Position numbers and translations under genes: made by a program | NCBI GenBank assembly: GCA_002705165.1 | Contig: PAJC01000039.1 | Span: 13,634-21,379, forward strand | Length of the DNA: 7,746 bases | Source of the DNA: Planctomycetaceae bacterium | GTDB taxonomy: Bacteria > Planctomycetota > Planctomycetia > Pirellulales > Pirellulaceae | Direction: 5' to 3' | The notes under the pieces: model-generated | Databases searched by the model: none | The model's input: only the letters and a program-made list of their open reading frames with translations | What the model was told of the DNA's origin: nothing | Shown here: positions 1 through 5,764 of the stretch, one piece after another | Layout of the letters: each line of letters begins with the position of its first letter | How positions within the stretch are numbered: position 1 is the first letter of the stretch

Positions 1-1196
1 CGTGTTGTACTACCAAGCACCTGTCCATGATTGAATCCGCCACCAGCAAGAATACAACCCGACACGGCGGGCCAATGGTCACGGCCACCATTGGCATTAA
101 CTCGTGGGGTACGCCCCATTTCCCCCCAGACGACGACGGCTACATCTTCTTCAAGCCCCCGCTCTTTTAGGTCTTGAGTTAGGGCCAGAAGGCATTGTTC
201 AAGTCGAGGAAGGTATTCTCGAAGTTGAGCAAAGTTGTTCTTGTATGCCAGGTCACCGGCTTTGCGACAGGAGTGTGTATCCCAGCGTCCGAAGGAAACC
301 GAAACGCAACGAGCACCAGCTTCCACTAGTCGACGGGCGATCAGGAAGTCTTCATTGTTCATCGGTGAACCGTCGTCGACCGCATCCTGGTTGCCTTTGC
401 CGTAACGGGCGATTGTTTCCGGAGACTCTTTCGATATATCGAGTGCTTCCAATAAGCGATTACTGGTCAGCATATGCAAGGCCTGCGAAGTGTAAGTATC
501 CACGCTTTGCATGACATCAGAAGCTTCCACGGATCGTTTCAAGCGATCGATCGATTGTAGCAGTTGTTTGCGGTTATTGAGTCGGTTGCGTGGCATTTGC
601 AGCACCATGTCTGCTTTGCCTTTGTCGTTTGGTTGGAATGGTTTGTGAGCTGAGCCGACAAAGCCTGGCCGACCGGGATCTCGCCAGTTGTTGTTCGTAT
701 GATAAACCATGCTTATCGCCGGAGGCATCGCTTGATCGACTGCCCCTTGCAGAAAAGAAACGGCAGAACCTAAACATGGCTGATTTCGGATCTTCGACTC
801 AGCATATCCAAACCCACTTAGGCAAAGCTCAGATGCATGTTCATTCTTTGCACCGACTAACGATCGTATAATGGTGAACCGATCCAGATTCTGCGCGAAC
901 CGGGGCAAATGTTCACAAACGTGATAACCGGGAATAGAAGTTTGGATCGGCTGGAATTCACCGCGGATTTCTACGGGAGCATCGGGCTTGAGGTCCCAGA
1001 TATCTAAATGAGAAGGGCCGCCCGGCAGGAAAATCATGATGACCGACTTATGTCGGGACTTGTTTTTGTTTTGCTCGTCGGCCCGAAGCAATTGAGGTAA
1101 TGAAATTCCACCCATTGCCAGTGAGCCGACACTCAGAAAGCTACGACGTGAAACACCATCACAGAATTTAGATTTAGAACCAACTAGTTTTAACAT
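1..1196 (-). CDS. DUF1501 family secreted protein (C-terminus cut off by window edge)
   Basis: The reading frame is open from an ATG at 1196 to the left edge, giving 398 codons without a stop; the C-terminus lies outside the window. The N-terminus carries a Tat-like signal: residues 16-21 read SRRSFL, followed by a hydrophobic stretch (about 20-35) and LLRADE near residue 40, so export to the periplasm is likely. The mature part begins with SVIMIFLPGGPSHLDIWDLK (51-70), then an NEHAS...C motif near 119-125, and near the visible end WGEMGRTPR followed by GGRDHWP. These are hallmarks of DUF1501, an alkaline-phosphatase/sulfatase-like fold abundant in planctomycetes. No substrate or reaction is established for the family. 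No strong Shine-Dalgarno is visible; the start is chosen because it places the twin arginines correctly. DUF1501 genes often follow DUF1549/DUF1553 cytochrome genes, but here the upstream gene is DUF1805, 40 bp away, possibly co-transcribed. Family call firm; function unknown. Confidence 0.93.
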   Translation of the reverse strand, partial: MLKLVGSKSKFCDGVSRRSFLSVGSLAMGGISLPQLLRADEQNKNKSRHKSVIMIFLPGGPSHLDIWDLKPDAPVEIRGEFQPIQTSIPGYHVCEHLPRFAQNLDRFTIIRSLVGAKNEHASELCLSGFGYAESKIRNQPCLGSAVSFLQGAVDQAMPPAISMVYHTNNNWRDPGRPGFVGSAHKPFQPNDKGKADMVLQMPRNRLNNRKQLLQSIDRLKRSVEASDVMQSVDTYTSQALHMLTSNRLLEALDISKESPETIARYGKGNQDAVDDGSPMNNEDFLIARRLVEAGARCVSVSFGRWDTHSCRKAGDLAYKNNFAQLREYLPRLEQCLLALTQDLKERGLEEDVAVVVWGEMGRTPRVNANGGRDHWPAVSGCILAGGGFNHGQVLGSTT

Positions 1197-1236
1197 CTTA
1201 TTGTTATTGGAGAGCCCTCTTTAATCTGAAGCTGTA

Positions 1237-1584
1237 TTATCCTTTAATCTTCTTGGCTGCCGCAAGCATTAATTCAGCGGCTTCCCGCCCGGTCATCCCA
1301 ATTTCTATCCCCATGCCCTCTGCTCGGGGGGTGCAGCGAGTGATTTTTGCATCCAATAGATCTTCCGGCGTGATCAAAGGACATTCAGGAGTTCCTTCGG
1401 CGATGGCCATCGCCTGATTAAATTTAGTGGGTACAACCACGTCATAGATTCCACAGCCAACGATACCGACAGGCGTGAGAATGCTACAGTATTGTCCTTC
1501 AATCCATCGATTACTAATGCCAAGTGCTGAGCCATTTTCGAAGTGGAGAGTTGAACTAATGGATCGTGGTAAGGCATCACTCAT
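1237..1584 (-). CDS. DUF1805 (YunC-like) protein
   Basis: This 115-residue protein matches the DUF1805 family, typified by Bacillus subtilis YunC, by its motif layout. WIEGQYCSILTPVGIVGCG (about 27-45) corresponds to the N-terminal strand region and the GCG/alanine-rich turn. ITPEDLLDAKITRCTPRAEG (about 71-90) corresponds to the DLLDA...T segment. GIEIGMTGREAAELML (about 92-107) is the family's terminal G-(S/T)-GREA motif. The length is near the family norm of 95-115 residues. There is no signal peptide or membrane segment, so it is probably cytoplasmic. The biochemical role of the family is not established. The ATG at 1584 is supported by an AAGGA site about 10 bases upstream. The DUF1501 gene starts 40 bp after its stop on the same strand, so the two could share a transcript, although one protein is exported and the other is not. 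Confidence 0.85.
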   Translation of the reverse strand: MSDALPRSISSTLHFENGSALGISNRWIEGQYCSILTPVGIVGCGIYDVVVPTKFNQAMAIAEGTPECPLITPEDLLDAKITRCTPRAEGMGIEIGMTGREAAELMLAAAKKIKG

Positions 1585-1668
1585 GATGATCGTTTCCTTA
1601 AAGATGTCAGCATTGTTTTAGAGAGCAGTTGATCGAACATTCTCTTTCACACCAATTTGAAATTTTAA

Positions 1669-1791
1669 TTTAGCTGGATTTGGCACGTTCTACTTGGCGC
1701 CGTGGTTATCGGATATTTAGTCATGAATAGTTCGAAGGGTGATGGTATGTCGGAAGACAAATTCGGATATCTAAACGACGATCGTGCTTAA
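1669..1791 (+). other. possible short ORF in the 1585-2020 intergenic gap (unproven)
   Basis: The gap between the DUF1805 gene and the parvulin gene has no long ORF. One plus-strand frame is open from a stop at 1666-1668 to TAA at 1789-1791. It reads a hydrophobic run, WHVLLGAVVIGYLVM, followed by a polar tail ending in GYLNDDRA. That is the layout of a tiny single-pass membrane protein. The hydrophobic part has no ATG in front of it: the only candidate starts are ATT at 1678, GTG at 1702 inside the helix, and ATG at 1723, which leaves just 22 residues (MNSSKGDGMSED...) behind a weak GGA. A hairpin begins 5 bases after the stop. It may be a short gene with an unusual start, the remnant of a decayed gene, or chance. 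No other feature is visible in the gap beyond that hairpin. Confidence 0.25.
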
Positions 1792-1795
1792 ACAA

Positions 1796-1823
1796 ACTAG
1801 GCTGCTTTCATTTCAGCCTTAGT
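1796..1823. terminator. hairpin, possible terminator
   Basis: The arms ACTAGGCTG (1796-1804) and CAGCCTTAGT (1814-1823) pair over 9 bp with one bulged T, around a 9-base loop. On the plus strand it is followed by CGTTCTTTTCC, and on the minus strand by TTGTTT, so neither side has a clean uninterrupted U-tract. It would fit as the 3' end of the short ORF ending at 1791. Confidence 0.35.
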
Positions 1824-2041
1824 CGTTCTTTTCCGAAGGGTCATCGATTAATTATAAAACTACGATCAGTATCATTCTATTTGGCAGATCACCAACAACA
1901 AAAAGAATTTATGAAGTACAGACGAGGCTGCTTCAACTTGGGACTACAGCGTGTAAGCACTATTGGTCGGGCGCAATTCAGTTACAATAAGAATTCTCAT
2001 GTAATCAATCAACACACTTTGTGATAAGAGAAAACATTATC

Positions 2042-2602
2042 ATGCTCGAAGCATCTGCTAGCCATATCCTTGTTGAAACAGAAGAAGTCTGTCAGGACTT
2101 GAAAGAGCAAATCGAAGGTGGGCTGGACTTTGCTGCTGCCGCGGCAGAATTCTCAGCTTGTCCATCCGGGGCTCAAGGTGGATCTTTGGGAACATTTAGT
2201 CCTGGCCAAATGGTTCCGGAATTTGATAAGGTTGTTTTCGAAGAAGAAGTGGGTGTAATTCACGGACCGGTGAAAACTCAGTTTGGCTATCACTTAATCA
2301 AAATTACAGATCGCGGCACTAAGATAGAAGCCGCTGCTCGTCACATTCTTGTTGAAACAGAAGAAGTCTGTCAGGACTTGAAAGAGCAAATCGAAGGTGG
2401 GTTGGATTTTACGGCGGCTGCGGCTGAACATTCCAAGTGTCCCTCCGGTTCTCGTGGAGGAGACTTAGGTACTTTTGGCCGCGGGCAAATGGTACCGGAA
2501 TTTGATAAAGTTGTGTTTGAAGAAGAACTGGGTGTTGTTCATGGGCCAGTTCAGACTCAGTTCGGCTTTCATTTGATCGAGATCACCAGTCGTGACGACT
2601 AA
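2042..2602 (+). CDS. tandem-parvulin peptidyl-prolyl cis-trans isomerase (two PpiC domains)
   Basis: The 186-residue product consists of two consecutive parvulin (PpiC-type) domains with a period of exactly 93 residues. Each closely resembles the single-domain E. coli PpiC: HILV at the start, CPSG..GG.LG.F at 40-52 and 133-145, GQMVPEFDKVVF at 55-66 and 148-159, and TQFG(Y/F)HLI at 79-86 and 172-179. The expected active-site residues are present in both halves: H8/H101, C40/C133, M57/M150, F61/F154, F81/F174 and H84/H177. Both domains should therefore be able to catalyse prolyl cis-trans isomerisation. There is no signal peptide or SurA/PrsA-like chaperone domain, so it is probably cytoplasmic. 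A GTG at 2021 would add 7 residues, but the ATG at 2042 is preferred. It aligns with the E. coli PpiC N-terminus and has AAGAGA about 10 bases upstream. The gene stands alone and converges on the GIY-YIG gene. It is unusual in being a bare duplication of the minimal domain. Confidence 0.93.
   Translation: MLEASASHILVETEEVCQDLKEQIEGGLDFAAAAAEFSACPSGAQGGSLGTFSPGQMVPEFDKVVFEEEVGVIHGPVKTQFGYHLIKITDRGTKIEAAARHILVETEEVCQDLKEQIEGGLDFTAAAAEHSKCPSGSRGGDLGTFGRGQMVPEFDKVVFEEELGVVHGPVQTQFGFHLIEITSRDD
2069..2401 (+). repeat. internal duplication of the parvulin domain with a 54-bp identical tract
   Basis: The two domain-coding halves repeat at an offset of 279 bp. Bases 2069-2122 and 2348-2401 are identical over all 54 positions (18 codons, LVETEEVCQDLKEQIEGG). 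The flanking codons, and the other conserved blocks such as 2208-2274 against 2487-2553, differ at many silent positions. Confidence 0.9.
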
Positions 2603-2883
2603 GTCTTCGCGGTGATTAACTGATCTTTTTGTTTACGCGTTAATTGCTTGATTGCGTATTCTCGTTTTAGTGCTGTGCTGCGATTCTCGGATTCTTCCTG
2701 ATACACTAATTTGACGGGTGTGCGAGCTCTTGTGTACCGGGCAGCCGTTCCGGCATTATGTTGCTCAAGCCGACGCTCAATATCATTGGTCATACCGGTG
2801 TAGAGTGTCCCGTCAGCACATTCAAGGATGTAGACAAACCAGAGGTGCGTATTGTCGACGCTATCAGAGGAAGACTGGCTCAT
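2599..2883 (-). CDS. GIY-YIG nuclease superfamily protein (YhbQ/UPF0213-like)
   Basis: This 94-residue protein is a minimal GIY-YIG domain. The first motif is FVYIL (16-20) and the second is LYTG (27-30), the usual variant of YIG in this subfamily. They are followed by NDIERRLEQHN (33-43), AARYTRARTPVKLVY (47-61) and the C-terminal ALKREYAIKQLTRKQK (71-86), where E75 matches the conserved catalytic glutamate. Layout and length match the YhbQ/UPF0213 group of single-domain bacterial proteins. Their physiological role is poorly defined; DNA processing or repair is usually suggested. There is no DNA-binding extension such as homing endonucleases or UvrC carry, so this is not evidence of a mobile intron. 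The start is the ATG at 2883, with AAGGA 13 bases upstream, a little far. It lies 27 bp downstream of metF on the same strand and is probably co-transcribed. Its TAG overlaps the TAA of the convergent parvulin gene by 3 bases. Confidence 0.9.
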   Translation of the reverse strand: MSQSSSDSVDNTHLWFVYILECADGTLYTGMTNDIERRLEQHNAGTAARYTRARTPVKLVYQEESENRSTALKREYAIKQLTRKQKDQLITAKT

Positions 2884-2910
2884 CGTTTTAATCTAATCCT
2901 TCGTCTGAGA

Positions 2911-3783
2911 TTACCAGCCAGCAGTCTCCAGCACACGTAATGTTGCCTGAGACTTATTGAGGACATAGAAGTGCACGCCCGGAGCTCCGTTGTCAATTAG
3001 GTCCTGAACCTGAGCGATGGCCAATTCCACTCCGGCTTCAAATTGCCACTCCGTGTTGTCTTCGCCCTTCTCTCCCAGTCGTTGTATGAAAGATTCGGGA
3101 AGCTTGGAGCCACAGAGAGAAGTGATACGTTGGATTTGATTCAGATTGGTGACTGGAAGAATCCCGGGAACAATGGGGATATTGATACCAGCAGCAACGC
3201 ATCGATCGCAGAATTCGAAATAGTCTTTGTTGTCATAGAATAATTGCGTGATGACTATGTCTGCTCCCGCATCTATTTTACGTTTGAGATTTTCCAGGTC
3301 AGCCTCAGCAGACGGAGCTTCTTGATGAACTTCCGGGTATCCTGCAACGGCGATCCCAAAGTTTGGAAATTCCGCCCGAATGAACTCAACCAATTCGTTG
3401 GCGTAACGAAAGCCACCTGCAACGGCCTTAAACTCGGTGTCTCCCTGAGGTGGGTCCCCCCTCAGAGCTACCAAAAAGTCAATGTCCTGCTGCGAAGCGT
3501 TTTCTAGATACTGGCGAAGATCATCCTGCGTGCTGCCGACACAGGTAAGGTGACTGGCGACGGGAATATTAAAGGTAGATTTAACCTGAGTAATGACGTC
3601 CATCGTTTTGGTTTGTGTGGAACCGCCTGCGCCGTAGGTACAGGTAATGTAATCCGGAGCAAACTGCATCAATGCTTCAGTGTGGCGCATCAGGGAAACG
3701 CCCCCTTTTTCAGTCTTAGGGGGAAAGAGTTCGAACGAGAGTCCTTTACGGTCTGCTGTATAGAATTGCGCGACTGATGCCAT
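2911..3783 (-). CDS. metF: methylenetetrahydrofolate reductase
   Basis: The cytoplasmic flavoenzyme reduces 5,10-methylene-THF to 5-methyl-THF, the methyl donor for methionine synthesis. The 290-residue product is close to E. coli MetF (296) and shows the family landmarks in order: SFELFPPKTEKGG (16-28, with the catalytic Glu at 18), TCTYGAGGS (47-55), HLTC (78-81), LRGDPP (107-112, with the FAD/folate-contacting Asp), AGYPEVH (147-153), DIVITQLFYD (175-184) and IPIVPGILPV further on. A TTG at 3807 would add 8 residues. The ATG at 3783 is preferred because it sits behind a CAGGT site about 5 bases upstream and gives the normal N-terminal length. The upstream leader, shared with the divergent sulfatase gene, contains two inverted repeats that could act on metF expression. 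The GIY-YIG gene follows 27 bp after the stop. There is no fused regulatory domain, as expected for a bacterial enzyme. Confidence 0.97.
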   Translation of the reverse strand: MASVAQFYTADRKGLSFELFPPKTEKGGVSLMRHTEALMQFAPDYITCTYGAGGSTQTKTMDVITQVKSTFNIPVASHLTCVGSTQDDLRQYLENASQQDIDFLVALRGDPPQGDTEFKAVAGGFRYANELVEFIRAEFPNFGIAVAGYPEVHQEAPSAEADLENLKRKIDAGADIVITQLFYDNKDYFEFCDRCVAAGINIPIVPGILPVTNLNQIQRITSLCGSKLPESFIQRLGEKGEDNTEWQFEAGVELAIAQVQDLIDNGAPGVHFYVLNKSQATLRVLETAGW

Positions 3784-3830
3784 GATGACCTGTTTTTTGT
3801 AAATCAATCTTCAACGCTAATAATAAGTTA

Positions 3831-3878
3831 CTTCGGCTATTTCATATAGATGGGCAAACCTAGAATTAAAGCCGGAAG
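3831..3878 (-). promoter_or_regulatory. imperfect hairpin in the metF leader
   Basis: In plus-strand coordinates, CTTCGGCTATT (3831-3841) pairs with AAGCCGGAAG-type sequence at 3868-3878. This gives about 10 bp with one bulged base on each side and a 26-base loop. In the metF transcript it would lie roughly 48 bases upstream of the ATG. I do not recognise it as a SAM, SAH, THF or cobalamin riboswitch. A role in metF regulation is inference from position only. Confidence 0.3.
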
Positions 3879-3883
3879 GTAAA

Positions 3884-3903
3884 AGGGTTTGATTTTTAAC
3901 CCT
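3884..3903 (-). promoter_or_regulatory. 6-bp hairpin with U-rich tail, possible metF attenuator or spacer terminator
   Basis: AGGGTT (3884-3889) and AACCCT (3898-3903) form a perfect 6-bp stem around an 8-base AT-rich loop. Read on the minus strand the stem is followed by TTTTACC, which resembles a weak intrinsic terminator about 100 bases before the metF ATG. Read on the plus strand there is no U-tract. The rest of the 177-base divergent gap is AT-rich and must hold both promoters; I could not pick a convincing -35/-10 pair. Confidence 0.3.
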
Positions 3904-3960
3904 GTAGAGTAAAATCGATCAACACATCGTCATCTTTGCAGCCCCTTTGAGTTGAGATTT

Positions 3961-5538
3961 ATGGGTAGTTATCAAAACCTTCGTTCTTTGATCGTTCTTA
4001 CTTTCCTGTCGCTTGTCACCGGTATTGTTCGGGGAGATGAACGCCCAAACATCCTTTTTATCTTTTCTGACGATCATGCCGTTAACGCTATTTCTGCCTA
4101 CGGAAGCCGTTTGCAGGATGTAGCTCCAACACCGCATATTGATCGCATTGCTCGTGAAGGCGCTATTTTCAGGAACTCATTTTGTGCGAACTCGATTTGT
4201 GGCCCTTCCCGAGCCACCGTCCTGACAGGGTTGCACAGCCATAAGAATGGTCGCATGCGAAATGGGGGGGCCCCGTTTGATGGTTCCCAGTGGACATGTG
4301 CCAACGCCTTACAACAGGCTGGTTATCAAACCGCAGTCATTGGTAAGTGGCATTTGCGAAGTAATCCTGTTGGTTTTGACTACTGGGAAGTGTTGCCTGG
4401 ACAGGGGAATTATTACAACCCCATGTTCATTCATATGGATGGCTCACGAAAGCAGGATACGGGATATGCCACAGATTTAACAACGGACAAGGCACTGACA
4501 TGGTTGGACCAACGCGACAAAGATAAGCCCTTCTTTCTGATGTGCCAACATAAGGCACCGCACCGCACATTCGCTCCGGCATTAAGACATCTCGATGATT
4601 TTGACGGGATGGCTATTCCTGAACCGGATACGTTGTTTGATGAATATCAGAACCGAAGTATGACGTTGGCAACGAATGAGATGGAAATCGATCGTCACTT
4701 TGATTGGGCTTATGATGCGAAAGTTCGCAGGGATGAGCGTGGAGACGTTGTATTGCCAAAGCCTGACCGGTATGGGACGCCTGAATACAATCGTATGAAC
4801 GATCGACAGAAGGCGGCTTGGAATGCACATTTTAGTCCGCTGAATCAAAAGTTCCTTCAGGACTTCAAAGATGGAAAATTAAGTCATGAAGAGGTTGTTC
4901 GCTGGAAGTACCAGCGTTATATGAAGAATTATCTGGCGACGGTTCGAGCAGTGGATGAAAATGTGGGCCGCATGCTTCAATATTTAGATCAACATGATCT
5001 GGCTGAGAATACCATTGTAATTTACTCGTCTGATCAGGGTTTCTATTTGGGAGAGCATGGCTGGTATGACAAACGATGGATGTTTGAAGAATCTTTTAAG
5101 ATGCCGTTTGTGATTCGTTGGCCTGGTGTTGTGCAACCTGGTTCGGAGCCTGATACATTGATTCAGAATATTGATTATGCCCCGACTTTCGCTCAGGTTG
5201 CCGGCGTCGAAGTGCCAGCTAGTGTGCAAGGTAAGTCGTTGGTTCCGGTCCTGACTGGTAAGAACGAACAATGGGATCGCGATTCTTTGTACTATGCTTA
5301 TTACGAAATTGGTGAACATGCCGTCCCTCAGCATTTTGGCGTGCGAACAGACCGATATAAGCTCATCTATTTCCCTGCGACGGAGGAATGGAATCTCTTC
5401 GATTTGCAAAAAGATCCGCAGGAAATGACCAGCGTTCATGGTAAGGCACGTTACCGTCGTACCCAGCAATTGTTGACCGACGAGTATCATCGCTTGCGAG
5501 ATCACTATGAGGCTCCACCTTATGAAAACATCAAATGA
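3961..5538 (+). CDS. exported sulfatase (S1 family, Cys-type formylglycine)
   Basis: The enzyme hydrolyses sulfate esters, in planctomycetes typically on polysaccharides. The 525-residue product opens with a signal peptide (hydrophobic core LIVLTFLSLVTGIV at 10-23, likely cleaved near residue 25; no lipobox Cys). FIFSDDH (33-39) supplies the paired metal-binding Asp. SICGPSRATVLTG (78-90) is the sulfatase signature C-x-P-x-R with C80 as the residue matured to formylglycine. It is followed by GKWHL, a HKAPHR motif, and SSDQGFYLGEHGWYDKR, which carries further metal and sulfate ligands. GVRTDRYKLIYF and NLFDLQKDPQE mark the DUF4976-like C-terminal subdomain. The DDHAVNAISAYGS start and the LPGQGNYYNP segment remind me of N-acetylglucosamine-6-sulfatase-like S1 members (around S1_11), but the subfamily is a guess. 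The ATG at 3961 is used; a TTG at 3952 would add three residues. It is divergent from metF. A G7 run lies at 4264-4270. An FGE maturase must be encoded elsewhere. Confidence 0.95.
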   Translation: MGSYQNLRSLIVLTFLSLVTGIVRGDERPNILFIFSDDHAVNAISAYGSRLQDVAPTPHIDRIAREGAIFRNSFCANSICGPSRATVLTGLHSHKNGRMRNGGAPFDGSQWTCANALQQAGYQTAVIGKWHLRSNPVGFDYWEVLPGQGNYYNPMFIHMDGSRKQDTGYATDLTTDKALTWLDQRDKDKPFFLMCQHKAPHRTFAPALRHLDDFDGMAIPEPDTLFDEYQNRSMTLATNEMEIDRHFDWAYDAKVRRDERGDVVLPKPDRYGTPEYNRMNDRQKAAWNAHFSPLNQKFLQDFKDGKLSHEEVVRWKYQRYMKNYLATVRAVDENVGRMLQYLDQHDLAENTIVIYSSDQGFYLGEHGWYDKRWMFEESFKMPFVIRWPGVVQPGSEPDTLIQNIDYAPTFAQVAGVEVPASVQGKSLVPVLTGKNEQWDRDSLYYAYYEIGEHAVPQHFGVRTDRYKLIYFPATEEWNLFDLQKDPQEMTSVHGKARYRRTQQLLTDEYHRLRDHYEAPPYENIK

Positions 5539-5570
5539 CAAGGTCGGTTGCACTGCTTGCCATAAGTTTG

Positions 5571-5589
5571 CCTTGAGTTAAAATCAAGG
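5571..5589 (+). terminator. weak hairpin after the sulfatase gene
   Basis: CCTTGA (5571-5576) and TCAAGG (5584-5589) form a perfect 6-bp stem with a 7-base loop, 33 bases after the sulfatase stop. It is followed by TTATTC, not a true U-tract, so it would be a weak terminator. It overlaps the only promoter-like pair I see for the tRNA (TTGCCT at 5568-5573, TATTCA at 5591-5596), which is also weak. Confidence 0.35.
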
Positions 5590-5610
5590 TTATTCAAAGC
5601 CAAAAACGTT

Positions 5611-5694
5611 GCCAGAGTGGCGGAATTGGCAGACGCGCGGGATTCAAAATCCCGTGCCCGCAAGGGCGTGTGGGTTCGATTCCCACCTCTGGTA
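5611..5694 (+). tRNA. tRNA-Leu (anticodon CAA)
   Basis: This is an 84-base type II tRNA. The acceptor arm GCCAGAG pairs with CTCTGGT (5687-5693, with a G1-U72 wobble as in several bacterial leucine tRNAs), and the discriminator is A at 5694. The anticodon stem CGGGA/TCCCG encloses the loop TTCAAAA, with anticodon CAA at 5645-5647, reading the codon UUG. The long variable arm GCCC-GCAA-GGGC is characteristic of Leu/Ser tRNAs, and the T arm is GTGGG-TTCGATT-CCCAC. The 3' CCA is not encoded (CTA follows), so it must be added by the CCA-adding enzyme. A terminator starts 3 bases downstream. Confidence 0.97.
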
Positions 5695-5696
5695 CT

Positions 5697-5729
5697 AAAC
5701 TCCACACTTCGTTGAGGTGTGGAGTTTTT
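5697..5729 (+). terminator. strong Rho-independent terminator after tRNA-Leu
   Basis: AAACTCCACAC (5697-5707) pairs perfectly with GTGTGGAGTTT (5717-5727) around a 9-base loop, and TTTTT runs at 5725-5729. On the minus strand the same stem is followed by an imperfect TTTAGT. It could therefore also serve the convergent cytochrome-GSDH gene, whose stop lies 35 bp away. Confidence 0.92.
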
Positions 5730-5764
5730 CGATGGGAAGCCGAGTCTATACCTCGCTCATCCCG

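Noticed and set aside
104..871. Plus-strand ORFs of 136 and 93 residues at the left end
   Set aside because: They are shadows of the DUF1501 gene, whose minus-strand frame is continuous and carries recognisable motifs.
1911..2024. Plus-strand 37-codon ORF starting ATG at 1911
   Set aside because: It has low-complexity composition, no domain and no good ribosome site beyond an A-rich stretch, and it ends just before the parvulin start; chance is the simplest explanation.
2599..2883. GIY-YIG gene as a sign of a homing endonuclease or mobile intron
   Set aside because: It is a stand-alone YhbQ-type domain without a DNA-binding extension, next to intact genes and with no intron or repeat boundaries.
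4984..5553. Minus-strand ORF of 189 residues opposite the sulfatase
   Set aside because: It lies entirely antisense to the conserved C-terminal half of the sulfatase and shows no family motif.
5520..5705. Minus-strand ORF of 61 residues containing GGNRTHTPLRARDFESRASA
   Set aside because: It is the antisense translation of the tRNA-Leu gene, a well-known type of spurious protein annotation.
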